DNA from: Acidobacteriota bacterium
GTDB lineage: Bacteria > Acidobacteriota > Terriglobia > Terriglobales > Acidobacteriaceae
DNA: 64,000 bases
Assembly: GCA_016196065.1 (NCBI GenBank)
Contig: JACPYL010000025.1
Coordinates: 186,001-250,000, forward strand
Reading direction: 5' to 3'
The position numbers were made by a program, and so were the translations under genes. Positions 26,646 through 35,182 of this stretch are shown here, piece after piece. Numbering within the stretch: the first letter of the stretch is position 1; the number at the start of each line of letters is the position of its first letter. Under the pieces are notes generated by a model, which worked only from the letters and a program-made list of their open reading frames with translations, made no database searches and was not told the DNA's origin.

Positions 26646-28049
26646 CTAGTGGTCAGTGGCTAGTTTCCCATTCGCCGCATGGCCAGTCTTCGTTTGCCAG
26701 GTATCAAGAGCCTTTTCCAGTTTTACTCCGCGCGATGCTTTCAGCAAAACGACATCCCCATCACGAGTCGCGCGCGCGAGCCAATCGCCCGCTTCTTCTG
26801 GTGTGGCAACAAATTCAGCTTTCATTCCGGCTTCGAGAGCGGCGTCCACCATCGGCTTTGCCAATCCGCGAACACCGACGAGAAAGTCTATCTTCTTCTC
26901 CGCGACGTGGCGGCCACACTCACGATGCAGTTGCTCGCCGGTCGCACCGAGTTCCAACATTTCTCCTGCAACAACAATTCGCTTGCGAGCAGGCAGCGCA
27001 GCCAGTGTGTCGACCGCAGCCATCAACGCCTTCGGACTGGAATTGTAGCAATCGTTGAGCACGGTGATGTTACCCAGTTGGACGACCTGTCCTCGCTTGT
27101 CAGCGGGCTCGAGTTGAGGAAGGGCGGTCGCAATCTCGGAGGGTGTGATGCCATGCTCCAGAGCTACTGCGGCGGCCGCGAGCACGTTGTAGACATTGTG
27201 GGTTCCCAGAAGCGGGCTACGGACCGACTGGCGGAGTTCCTTGGCGATGAGGTCGAAGCGCGTGCCCTCCGATCCCAGACTCTCGATATTTTCGGCACGA
27301 ACGTTCGCCGTGGACTTCATCCCGAACAGGATGACTTTGCCCTTGAAGTCGCGGCCGAACTGGCTGACATACTGGTCGTCGCCATTCAGCACCGCAACCC
27401 CACCGTGCGGCAGGGCTTCGATCAATTCATATTTGGCGCGCGCGATGCCTGCCACTGAGTCGAAAAATTCCAGATGCACCGGACCGACAACCGTCACGAC
27501 GCCTTCATTGGGCTGGGCGATCCGAGCAAGAGTAGCGATTTCGCCGGCGTGCGACATCCCCATCTCGATCACGGCCAGATCGTATTCCGGCTCCAACGTG
27601 AGCAAGCCAAGCGGCAGTCCAAAATGATTGTTGAAGTTTCCTTTCGTCTTATGGACGCGGTATCGCGTCGACAATAAGTGCGCGATCGCTTCTTTCGTGG
27701 TGGTCTTGCCCATCGAACCGGTAATCCCGATGGCAGGCTTGCCCCACAATTTGCGAACCGCAGTGGCGAGAGTCTGCAGGGCAACAAGAGTCTCGTCAAC
27801 CGCCAGCAGACTCTCCTTCTTGGGATAACGCGAGAGTTGATCCTTGCTGACGACCGCGCCGACCGCGCCTCTGATCAAGGACTGCTCGACGAAATCATGC
27901 CCATCGAAACGATCTCCCTTGACCGCAAAAAAGAGTTCGCCGCTCTGTACGGTTCGAGAATCGATGGAATATCCCTGGGCAAGCGCACGCCCATCGTAAT
28001 CGCCGGCGGCGCCGGTAAATTCAGCGATTCGGGAGAGTGGTAGTTTCAT
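26646..28049 (-). CDS. murF: UDP-MurNAc-tripeptide D-alanyl-D-alanine ligase MurF
   Basis: The product has 467 residues. It adds D-Ala-D-Ala to the tripeptide precursor. It shows IDSRTVQSGELFFAVKGDRFDGHDF, the P-loop GITGSMGKTTTKEAIAHLL, NFNNHFGLPLGLL, and NDCYNSSPKALMAAVDTL in the C-terminal domain. The ATG overlaps the murE stop by four bases (ATGA), so the two are translationally coupled. Confidence 0.97.
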   Translation of the reverse strand: MKLPLSRIAEFTGAAGDYDGRALAQGYSIDSRTVQSGELFFAVKGDRFDGHDFVEQSLIRGAVGAVVSKDQLSRYPKKESLLAVDETLVALQTLATAVRKLWGKPAIGITGSMGKTTTKEAIAHLLSTRYRVHKTKGNFNNHFGLPLGLLTLEPEYDLAVIEMGMSHAGEIATLARIAQPNEGVVTVVGPVHLEFFDSVAGIARAKYELIEALPHGGVAVLNGDDQYVSQFGRDFKGKVILFGMKSTANVRAENIESLGSEGTRFDLIAKELRQSVRSPLLGTHNVYNVLAAAAVALEHGITPSEIATALPQLEPADKRGQVVQLGNITVLNDCYNSSPKALMAAVDTLAALPARKRIVVAGEMLELGATGEQLHRECGRHVAEKKIDFLVGVRGLAKPMVDAALEAGMKAEFVATPEEAGDWLARATRDGDVVLLKASRGVKLEKALDTWQTKTGHAANGKLATDH

Positions 28050-29569
28050 GCGGTCTTCCCGGCGCCGGCGTGAGCCGCTTCGCAGTCGTAGCCAGCCGTT
28101 TTCAGACTCTCGCGCGCGACTTCAACGTCATCGAAGGGGATACTTCCTTCTCGGGTCACCTGCACCTTTTCATGTCCCTTGCCGGCGAGCAGCACGATGT
28201 CGCCCGGCCCCGCCTGTTGCAGGGCAATGCCTATCGCTTTCCGCCGATCAGGTTCCAGCGTATATTTTGCGCCTGATTTCTGCAGGCCCACGAGCGCATC
28301 GTTGATGATCGCAACCGGATCTTCGGAACGAGGATTGTCGGAGGTCAGCACTACAAAGTCACTGCCCGTGCCAGCGGCCTCGCCCATCAGGGGACGCTTG
28401 GCCCGATCGCGGTCGCCGCCGCAACCAAATAACGTGATGACTTTTCCTTTGAGTCCCGCACGGACGACGAAATCGCGGGCTAATGCAGTCAGGTTCCGGA
28501 GCGCATCATCGGTGTGCGCGTAATCAACCGCAACCGTAAAAGGCTGCCCGCAATCCACCCGCTCAAAGCGCCCAGGAACGCGTGCCAGATCGAAAATTCC
28601 TTTGGTGATCGCTTCGCCAGAACAATCGCGCGCGTACGCAGCCGCCGATGCCGCCAGAATGTTGTAGACGTTCACCTGCCCAATCATGGGCGACCACATC
28701 GCGAGACTACCCAGCGGAGATACCATCTGAAAGCGTGTTCCGCGTCCAGTAATCTCGATCGACTCGGCGTGAAAGTCTCCGGCGGCCAGGCCGTAGGAGA
28801 GCGCCACCGAACTACTCTTCTTGCTCAGCGCGTGCAACTGTCGGCCATACTCATCATCGATGTTGAGGACGGCTGCCCGCGGCGGCGCGGTACCGCAACC
28901 TTCAAACAGGATCTGCTTGGCACGGAAATATTCTTCCATCGTGCCGTGATAGTCGAGGTGGTCGCGCGTCAGGTTCGTGAAGGCCGCCACATCAAAGGGG
29001 ATCGCAAAAACACGTTGTTGCTCAAGCGCGTGCGACGATACCTCCATCACCGATTCCGTCACGCCCTGTGCGAGGCCCTCTGCCAGGAGTCGATTCAACT
29101 CGAGTGATTCGGGCGTGGTGTGGGGCGCGGGCAGCACTTTCCCTGCGACGTGATATTCAATCGTTCCAACCAACGCGGTTTTACGTCCTGCGGCACGAAG
29201 AATCGATTCCAGCAGAAACGCAGTTGTGCTCTTTCCATTTGTGCCGGTGATTCCTGTATTCGCGATCCGTTCCGCGGGGCGGTGATAGAAATTTGCACTG
29301 AGGCGGCCCAGCGCCCTGCGGCCATGCGGCACCTGAGCCCATGCAACTCCGGGACGTGGAGTTTCTGTGGTGGAATCCGTGACCACCGCCACCGCGCCAG
29401 CAGCGATGGCTTGGTCGATGAATCGATTGCCATCGCTGGTCTCACCCTTCATGGCGAGAAAGACCTTGCCGGGGCCAACACACCGGGAATCGTATTCCAC
29501 GCCGGTGATCGACGGATTACCGCTCTGGGAGAGCACTTCCGCTCCCTCGATCAGTTGTTGGAAGGTCAT
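28046..29569 (-). CDS. murE: UDP-MurNAc-L-Ala-D-Glu ligase MurE (third-residue ligase)
   Basis: The product has 507 residues. It adds the third residue of the stem peptide. It has YDSRCVGPGKVFLAMKGETSDGNRFI, the P-loop GITGTNGKSTTAFLLESIL, and MEVSSHALEQQRVFAIPFDVAAFTN. The amino-acid specificity motif reads SDNPRSEDPVAI, which is the DNPR form associated with meso-diaminopimelate, so DAP-type peptidoglycan is expected. The end overlaps murF by four bases. Confidence 0.97.
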   Translation of the reverse strand: MTFQQLIEGAEVLSQSGNPSITGVEYDSRCVGPGKVFLAMKGETSDGNRFIDQAIAAGAVAVVTDSTTETPRPGVAWAQVPHGRRALGRLSANFYHRPAERIANTGITGTNGKSTTAFLLESILRAAGRKTALVGTIEYHVAGKVLPAPHTTPESLELNRLLAEGLAQGVTESVMEVSSHALEQQRVFAIPFDVAAFTNLTRDHLDYHGTMEEYFRAKQILFEGCGTAPPRAAVLNIDDEYGRQLHALSKKSSSVALSYGLAAGDFHAESIEITGRGTRFQMVSPLGSLAMWSPMIGQVNVYNILAASAAAYARDCSGEAITKGIFDLARVPGRFERVDCGQPFTVAVDYAHTDDALRNLTALARDFVVRAGLKGKVITLFGCGGDRDRAKRPLMGEAAGTGSDFVVLTSDNPRSEDPVAIINDALVGLQKSGAKYTLEPDRRKAIGIALQQAGPGDIVLLAGKGHEKVQVTREGSIPFDDVEVARESLKTAGYDCEAAHAGAGKTA

Positions 29570-29668
29570 TGGATGGGATTATAAATACTCGCTACACGGG
29601 CGATGAAACAATCCACCACGGAGTCACCGAGGCACAGAGAAATGCTCGTGGCTGTTCGGCGGCATCGG

Positions 29669-30451
29669 TTACCAGGTGTACTGCAAGTCATCTTGGAATT
29701 GCCCAGTTGCAACCATGTTGCGAAGCTGATCCAAGCTCTCTGCGGATCGAGAACCAGCGCCGCCCCAAAGGAATTGCATGTTGTTCTTCGTGTCAACCTT
29801 GAACAGGAGCAAGCAGTAACCGTGCCCTATTCCACCCACCTCGTAGTGGACAAACCATTCGTCACCTCGGACTCCCGCAAAAACGAGACGCCTATGCGGC
29901 AGGCTTGCGTCAATAATGACGTCCGCAACCTGAAATTTCTGCCCGGGATTAGCCAGCGCAAACGCGGGCTGACCGGTTATCTGGGCAAATGCCTCCTTCA
30001 CGGAGGCAGGCATGTCGGCCGTCTTCGTGACAACCGTGAACAAGCCGTCGAGGATGTGCTGTTTGTCGGCTGGTGACAACTGCTTGCGGAACTCTTGGCC
30101 GGTTGGAAGGCAGACCTTAACGCTCCTGTCCGACCATTTCTTTGTTTCGGAATCGTATGTGTCGGATTCGCCCAACGTTGTTCCATACCACGCGATGTAA
30201 GTGTTACCCGTGGTCTTGCAGTAACAGGGACAATTCTCGTCCTTCTCTACCCCAGCCTCTGACAAAGAATTTGGAAGGCGTCCATTTGTTCGTTTGAACT
30301 CTTCAACTTTCGAGACGACTGCGTTGCCCAGGTCCCGCTTCGACGGTCCGCAACTATTTGCTGCCAAGACAAACACTAGTGCAAACAGATAGACCGAAGC
30401 GTTTGAACTCGATCGCCCGAAGATTACATGAATTGATCTCGGAGGAGTCAT
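29669..30451 (-). CDS. Lipoprotein-like protein of unknown function between ftsI and murE
   Basis: The product has 260 residues. An N-terminal hydrophobic stretch (about 19-33, SVYLFALVFVLAANSC) ends in a possible lipidation Cys. A segment resembling type IV pilin or pseudopilin bodies follows (VVSKVEEFKRTNGRLPNSLSEAGV, then CPCYC). The C-terminal half is beta-rich (VIIDASLPHRRLVFAGVRGDEW). No family is recognised. The ATG overlaps the ftsI stop by four bases (ATGA), yet the region is visibly more A/T-rich (about 50% GC in sampled lines) than neighbouring dcw genes (about 60%), suggesting a later insertion. A 99-base gap separates it from murE. Confidence 0.7.
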   Translation of the reverse strand: MTPPRSIHVIFGRSSSNASVYLFALVFVLAANSCGPSKRDLGNAVVSKVEEFKRTNGRLPNSLSEAGVEKDENCPCYCKTTGNTYIAWYGTTLGESDTYDSETKKWSDRSVKVCLPTGQEFRKQLSPADKQHILDGLFTVVTKTADMPASVKEAFAQITGQPAFALANPGQKFQVADVIIDASLPHRRLVFAGVRGDEWFVHYEVGGIGHGYCLLLFKVDTKNNMQFLWGGAGSRSAESLDQLRNMVATGQFQDDLQYTW

Positions 30452-32613
30452 CTCCCAAATCGCACCATCACCCTCGACCCCGCGGCTACCTTGGCGCCGG
30501 GCACAGGCGCCTGCTCGCGTGCCGTTCCGCTACCTATCGCGTCGAGATCGAGGCCAGCATCTTGTGCGGTTTCGACCGCCGCACGAACATTCTTCCCGAG
30601 AAATGAAGGCACCTCGATACCACCCTCTTCCACATCCAGTACTAGTGTTCCGTTCGTCGGCAATTTCTGTTCAGGCGCCGGCGCGGTGTTCGCAGTTCCC
30701 GCCGATGGACTTATGGGAGCGGCCGGTACTTTCTGCCTCCTCGTGGCAGGTACTACTTGTGCCGCAATCATCGCTGACTTCGACTGTGCAGGATCAGGCG
30801 CCGTTTCGCCAGCAGCATCGGCCAAGTCGAGAGTAGACCCGAGATGATCGGGCGAAGCTTCGTCGAGATCTTTGTCCGGAACGTTGCGACGCGCGAGCAA
30901 TACCTGGCGGCTGGCCGGTATTTCAACGTCATGGGGAACGTGCAGGTATTCCAGGACCTGCTGCGTCACGCGCTGGAAGACGGGAGCGGAGATTTGGCCG
31001 CCCTGGTGCAGCCCTACGGCAGAATCGAGAATCACGGCTACAGAGATCTTGGGATCGTTAACCGGGGCAAATCCAGCAAAGGATGCAACGTATTTAGTCT
31101 TGGAGTAGGAGTGCGTCCCGGGGTCGACTTTTTGCCCGGTGCCGGTCTTGCCAGCGGAACTGTAACCTTCGAGGATGGCCTTGCGTCCGGTCCCATGCAG
31201 CACAACGCCTTGCAGCATCTGCCGCATTTGGGCGGCGGTGAGGGACGATATCACGCGCCGGTTTCCAGTGGATTGGAACGAGATGGTCTGGGGCGTGGCT
31301 TGCGGCCCGACTGTACCCGCTACGATTCTGGGCGCGGTCCAGACTCCGTCATTGGCGATGGTCGAGATCAAAGCAATCAACTGCAGGGGAGAGATGCCGA
31401 TCTCCTGTCCCATCGAGATTGCCCCGATGGAAACCTTCGACCAGCGGTCCACTGGTTTCGTCATCCCCCTAGTTTCGCCGGGAAGCTCGATGCCGGTCTG
31501 CTGTCCGAAGCCGAAGGCGCGAATGTATTTGTATAAGCGGTCATCTCCGAGGCGAAGTGCGACCTTGATCGCGCCAACGTTACTCGACTCGGCGATGATG
31601 TCGGATACCGACAACACGCCGTGTTGTTTGCTATCGCGGATGCGCAGGCCGTTGATGACGATGGCACCTGCCCGGCAATCGAAAAGCTCGTCAGGATGAG
31701 TGACCTTTTCTTCCAGCCCGGCAGAAATGGTGACGATCTTGAACGCGGACCCGGGCTCGTAAATGTCGCTCACGGCGCGGTCTTTCAGAGCCTCGATCGT
31801 GATTTCCTTGCGCAGGTTGGGATTGAATGTGGGGCGGTTTGCCAGCGCGAGGATCTCGCCGGTATGCGGATTCTGCACAATCACGGTGCCAGCCGCTGCG
31901 TGAGTATCCTCCATCGCCTTTTCCAGTTCGCGTTCCGCGATGTACTGGATGTTCTGATCGACCGTCAGGACGACGTTATTTCCCGCTTCGGGCTGCTTCT
32001 CGACGCTGGAGAACCATTTGTTGTGGGCGTCAACGGAGATCATGAGCCGGCCAGGCTTGCCTTGCAGTTCGGTGTTAAATTGCCGCTCCAGCCCGCTGAG
32101 GCCCTGATCGTCGGTTCCCACGTATCCCAGCATCTGTGCGCCCAGTTCACGCTTGGGATAGAAACGCTTGGGCTCCTTCTGAAAATGGATGCCTTGCAGG
32201 TTCATTCCCTTGATGCGCTCGATAACGTCGGCGTCAGCCTTGCGGGCGACCCAGCAAAATGTTTTGGGAGCCCGGCAGTCGGCCAGCAAGACGCGGGGAT
32301 CAACTCGGGTGATTCGGGCAATCAGGCTGATGGTGTTGGCGAGATCGGGAATCTCGCTGGGGACTGCAAATGCAGAGTCCACCTGGATCGACATCGCCAG
32401 CTCGCGCCCAGCGCGGTCAAAGATAATGCCGCGTTTCGGTGAGAGATCAAAACTGCGCTGCTGCTGATGTTGCGCCCGCTGCTCGAAATCTCCGTAGCGG
32501 AAGACCTGAAGATAGACCAGGCGAACGCAGATCGCCACCAGCCACAAACAGAGGAGTCCGGTTAGGGCGTAGAGCCTGAACTTGGCGGTGGTAGAAGTTT
32601 TTTCCGCGGCCAC
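30448..32613 (-). CDS. ftsI: Septal peptidoglycan transpeptidase FtsI (PBP3) with PASTA domain
   Basis: The product has 721 residues (GTG start with AGGA upstream). It has one membrane helix (about 14-33) and a PBP dimerisation region (RGIIFDRAGRELAMSI). The transpeptidase active-site motifs are SAFK (EPGSAFKIVTISAG), SSN (AESSNVGAIKVALR) and KTG (SAGKTGTGQKVD). A Pro/Ala-rich linker leads to a single C-terminal PASTA domain (last 60 residues, EVPSFLGKNVRAAVETAQDAG). A C-terminal PASTA is usual in Gram-positive PBPs and also seen in Acidobacteriota. It cross-links septal peptidoglycan with FtsW. Confidence 0.95.
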   Translation of the reverse strand: MAAEKTSTTAKFRLYALTGLLCLWLVAICVRLVYLQVFRYGDFEQRAQHQQQRSFDLSPKRGIIFDRAGRELAMSIQVDSAFAVPSEIPDLANTISLIARITRVDPRVLLADCRAPKTFCWVARKADADVIERIKGMNLQGIHFQKEPKRFYPKRELGAQMLGYVGTDDQGLSGLERQFNTELQGKPGRLMISVDAHNKWFSSVEKQPEAGNNVVLTVDQNIQYIAERELEKAMEDTHAAAGTVIVQNPHTGEILALANRPTFNPNLRKEITIEALKDRAVSDIYEPGSAFKIVTISAGLEEKVTHPDELFDCRAGAIVINGLRIRDSKQHGVLSVSDIIAESSNVGAIKVALRLGDDRLYKYIRAFGFGQQTGIELPGETRGMTKPVDRWSKVSIGAISMGQEIGISPLQLIALISTIANDGVWTAPRIVAGTVGPQATPQTISFQSTGNRRVISSLTAAQMRQMLQGVVLHGTGRKAILEGYSSAGKTGTGQKVDPGTHSYSKTKYVASFAGFAPVNDPKISVAVILDSAVGLHQGGQISAPVFQRVTQQVLEYLHVPHDVEIPASRQVLLARRNVPDKDLDEASPDHLGSTLDLADAAGETAPDPAQSKSAMIAAQVVPATRRQKVPAAPISPSAGTANTAPAPEQKLPTNGTLVLDVEEGGIEVPSFLGKNVRAAVETAQDAGLDLDAIGSGTAREQAPVPGAKVAAGSRVMVRFGR

Positions 32614-32633
32614 TGCTGTTTCCTAGATAGCTT

Positions 32634-32750
32634 CGGCGGCCCTGTCTGGGAGCCGCCGTTTAGCAACCCCTGAAGGGGCTGGGTCATTAGAACGTCTGCG
32701 TCATCGCTCACGCGATGCCCTGATCAACCGGACGGACAAGAGCGTCCGTC
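32634..32750. repeat. Four consecutive hairpins between ftsL and ftsI
   Basis: The hairpins are CGGCGGC/GCCGCCG (32634-32658), CCCC/GGGG (32667-32678), CATCGC/GCGATG (32702-32717) and GACGGAC/GTCCGTC (32731-32750). None has a T-run. The cluster fills nearly the whole gap, so the dcw message would be strongly folded here. They resemble REP-like intergenic units. Confidence 0.65.
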
Positions 32751-32756
32751 TTACAC

Positions 32757-33215
32757 TTACCTTGCCGAAACGACCGAGACCGGCGTCATGCTCGCCATGA
32801 CCGGCGCACTCGTGTCCGCGTTGCCATCCAGCTGCATGACTTGTCCTGGCTGCGGAGACTGTAGTCCCAATTTACGAGCCATAACGTCGATACGCCCGGG
32901 GTCGCGTAGCGATGCATCTTCCAGTCGCAGTGCCCGGTTCATTTCCACTAAACCGTCGCGTTGCGTGCGCAGCGCTTCGATCTGGTAGCCGTATTCGATG
33001 GCGCGGAAGTGCTGCAGGGCATAACCCATGACCAACGCGAACAGAATGCACAGGGCGATGCCGAACTGCTTCATCTCGCGCCCGCGCCGCGGATCTTCCA
33101 CCTTCACGAGACGTGAGTTGTCGATGGTCTTGCGGAAATAAATTTCCGGCGTTCCCAGCCAGCAGGATTTCCGCTGGCGCGCATTTACATTGCTCATTGC
33201 CATCGCTGCACTCAT
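32757..33215 (-). CDS. ftsL: Cell division protein FtsL
   Basis: The product has 152 residues. A cytoplasmic basic N-terminus of about 48 residues, one membrane helix (about 50-66, QFGIALCILFALVMGYA) and a leucine-zipper-like periplasmic helix (about 70-115, IEYGYQIEALRTQRDGLVEMN) give the bitopic FtsL topology. The conserved C-terminal ARKLGLQSPQPGQVM is typical of FtsL/DivIC-like proteins. It forms a complex with FtsB and FtsQ that activates FtsWI. In-frame ATGs at 33203 and 33197 are alternative starts. It begins four bases after the stop of a small upstream ORF. Confidence 0.88.
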   Translation of the reverse strand: MSAAMAMSNVNARQRKSCWLGTPEIYFRKTIDNSRLVKVEDPRRGREMKQFGIALCILFALVMGYALQHFRAIEYGYQIEALRTQRDGLVEMNRALRLEDASLRDPGRIDVMARKLGLQSPQPGQVMQLDGNADTSAPVMASMTPVSVVSAR

Positions 33216-33219
33216 GTTT

Positions 33220-33390
33220 TTATGCCACTCCGCGAAGCTCGTTGTCGAAGCCTACGCCGTCCTGAACGGATACAAACCAGGGTTCCATTTCCGCCATCAA
33301 CTCCGCATCCGCTTGCGCCTGCATTTGTGTTCTCAATTCAGCGCGTTCGACGGTTGCGATCAGATCTTCGATTAAGGTTCCAGTCAGCAT
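33220..33390 (-). CDS. Small ORF between rsmH and ftsL, unknown function
   Basis: The product has 56 residues from the ATG at 33390. It is acidic and helical (LIEDLIATVERAELRTQMQA, then LMAEMEPWFVSVQ). Its stop lies four bases before the ftsL ATG, as in a coupled operon. The same frame stays open upstream to a TTG at 33603, overlapping the end of rsmH. That extension reads NCRTPRCGDCKACRVKDSV, a possible zinc-knuckle, so the true product could be up to 127 residues. No family is recognised. Confidence 0.5.
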   Translation of the reverse strand: MLTGTLIEDLIATVERAELRTQMQAQADAELMAEMEPWFVSVQDGVGFDNELRGVA

Positions 33391-33547
33391 TTCTTTTTCC
33401 AGTTTTGTTTCCGGACTCGGCCTTGTTTTATTTTCTTTGTGGCCGATTCGGAAATACTCCACCACAGAATCTTTGACCCGGCACGCCTTGCAGTCACCGC
33501 ACCGGGGAGTCCGGCAGTTTCTCCGGACGAACTCAAACTTGTTGGCG

Positions 33548-34537
33548 CTATATCCTCTCTGCCACGCGCATTTTTGCGCTGCGGGAGCGCGGATTGCGCT
33601 CAATTTCTTCTTCAGATGCTGTCAGCGGCTTCTTGGTTAGCAAACGAAAGTACTCGTCTTTGCCGCCGCGCAATGCATCTTTTACGATCCGATCTTCGAG
33701 CGAGTGAAAGCTGATCACGACCAGCCTTCCGCCCGGCTTCAGCACCCTGGGAACAGCCTCCAGTAGTGCCTTCAGATCGTCCAGTTCACGGTTTACGAAT
33801 ATTCGGAGAGCTTGAAAAGTTCTGGTCGCCGGATGAATCCGCTCATGTTTCATTGACCGGGCCGCGGCTGATACCACGTCGACTAGTTGCTTCGTCGTCG
33901 ATATCGGCCGCGACCGGACAATGGCTCTGGCGATTCTCCGCGACCTCCTTTCCTCACCGAATTCGTAAATCACATCGGCAAGCTCGCGCTCGTCGAGGTG
34001 GTTTACCACTTGTTCGGCGGTGTCGCCCGACATGGTGTTCATCCTCATGTCAAGGGGTCCATCCGCCTGAAAGCTAAATCCGCGCGTTGCGTCTCCCAGT
34101 TGCAGACTGCTCACGCCTAAGTCCGCCATCAGGCCGTTTAAGGAGTTGGGAGCGATTCGCTCACCGACCTCCGCAAACGATCCATGAATCAGCGTCACTG
34201 TCGGCCAGTCGGAATCTTGCTGTTGGTCGTTAGTCGTTGGTCGCTCGGGAACCGATTCCCCAACGACCAACGACTGACGACCAACGACTGGCGCGAGCCT
34301 TATCCGCGCCGCACTCAGCGCTGCCGGATCCTTATCGAAGCCAATCAAATGTCCCGCTGCGCCGAGGCGTTTTGCGATTTCCAAACTGTGCCCGCCCAGG
34401 CCCACCGTGGCATCCAAAAAGGTTCGGCCCCGCTGTATGGCTAAAAAATCGATCGCTTCTTTTAAAAGAACCGGAACGTGTCCAACCGCTCCACGTCCAT
34501 CCCGCTCGGGGATGTCTTGTCCAAAATCCGTTTCCAC
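33548..34537 (-). CDS. rsmH: 16S rRNA (cytosine(1402)-N(4))-methyltransferase RsmH
   Basis: The product has 329 residues, GTG start. It methylates C1402 of 16S rRNA using SAM. It has HVPVLLKEAIDFL, the SAM motif FLDATVGLGGHSLEI, GFDKDPAAL, and the C-terminal RTFQALRIFVNRELDDL and GGRLVVISFHSLEDRIVK. Residues 84-106 lie in place of a short loop between the SAM motifs and IHGSFAEV. They are encoded by a dispersed inverted repeat and are Gln/Asp/Arg-rich. The start overlaps the mraZ stop (TAGTG). Formerly named MraW. Confidence 0.95.
   Translation of the reverse strand: METDFGQDIPERDGRGAVGHVPVLLKEAIDFLAIQRGRTFLDATVGLGGHSLEIAKRLGAAGHLIGFDKDPAALSAARIRLAPVVGRQSLVVGESVPERPTTNDQQQDSDWPTVTLIHGSFAEVGERIAPNSLNGLMADLGVSSLQLGDATRGFSFQADGPLDMRMNTMSGDTAEQVVNHLDERELADVIYEFGEERRSRRIARAIVRSRPISTTKQLVDVVSAAARSMKHERIHPATRTFQALRIFVNRELDDLKALLEAVPRVLKPGGRLVVISFHSLEDRIVKDALRGGKDEYFRLLTKKPLTASEEEIERNPRSRSAKMRVAERI
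34222..34288. repeat. Inverted repeat inserted in frame within rsmH
   Basis: GTTGGTCGTTAGTCGTTGGT (34222-34243) faces inverted CAACGACCAACGACTGACGA units (34261-34288) around a short CTCGGGAACCGATTCC core. It is the same unit as the repeat at 19988-20088. Here it is translated as RsmH residues 84-106. Confidence 0.8.
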
Positions 34538-34977
34538 TAGATGCCCAATTCGTCGAGCGTCTTGGTGTCATCATCCGTGAAGGCCTGCTCCTCAATTTCC
34601 TTGCGGAACGCTTCCATGTTCCGGACCTCCAGGTAGGTCAGATTGCCGAGCACTGCTACTTCACCGCGTACCTGCGCCGACTCACGCAGGATCTGCGGGA
34701 TCAGCAGGCGCCCCTGCCCGTCCATCTCTACGACCTGCCCGTAATAATTCGTGCGATTGAGAAATTTCTTCTTCGTCGGATTGAAAGTGGATAGCGACGC
34801 CAGCTTCTGCTCGATCCGCTCCCATTCCTCGAAGGGATACACCTGAGCAACAGTCCCATCGAGACTGGTGATGTAAAATTTCTGCGCATATTTCTCGTCG
34901 ATCACCCGCTTGAATTCCGACGGGACCTTCAAACGTCCCTTTTCGTCGACTCGAGTTGGGTGATTTCCGCGAAACAT
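34537..34977 (-). CDS. mraZ: Transcriptional regulator MraZ
   Basis: The product has 146 residues with two AbrB-like SpoVT halves: residues about 1-50 (FRGNHPTRVDEKGRLKVPSE) and about 75-120 (VVEMDGQGRLLIPQILRE). Both carry the DxKGR/DGQGR motif. MraZ binds direct repeats at its own promoter and controls the dcw operon. It is the first gene of the cluster. Candidate MraZ boxes lie upstream at 35159-35182. A weak AGGA precedes the ATG. Confidence 0.96.
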   Translation of the reverse strand: MFRGNHPTRVDEKGRLKVPSEFKRVIDEKYAQKFYITSLDGTVAQVYPFEEWERIEQKLASLSTFNPTKKKFLNRTNYYGQVVEMDGQGRLLIPQILRESAQVRGEVAVLGNLTYLEVRNMEAFRKEIEEQAFTDDDTKTLDELGI

Positions 34978-35158
34978 GGGTCCTGCTTGTTCTTGGGCTT
35001 CGGTGTCTGGTTACCGCTACCGCAACAACGAGGGAGGTCAAACACGCTACAAAAGCAGTGGATTCCGATGCGTTGGGCCTGTTTTCGGGGGTGTCAGTCA
35101 CTAAAACCACTGGCGCCTCACTGGGATACTGATTTGCCCACGCACTCTCTCGTTCAAT

Positions 35159-35182
35159 CCACTTTCTACCACTTTTGTCCAC
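35159..35182 (-). promoter_or_regulatory. Three MraZ-box-like direct repeats
   Basis: On the minus strand GTGG occurs at 35179-35182, 35169-35172 and 35159-35162, an exact 10-base period. Two of the three are preceded by AAA, giving AAAGTGG. MraZ proteins are known to bind GTG/TGGG-containing boxes in direct repeat upstream of mraZ. The boxes overlap the expected start site just downstream of the -10, a position suited to autorepression. Confidence 0.75.

Noticed and set aside
34682-35182. 166-codon minus-strand open frame upstream of mraZ
   Set aside because: It overlaps mraZ in another frame and covers the promoter and MraZ boxes; no domain is recognisable.
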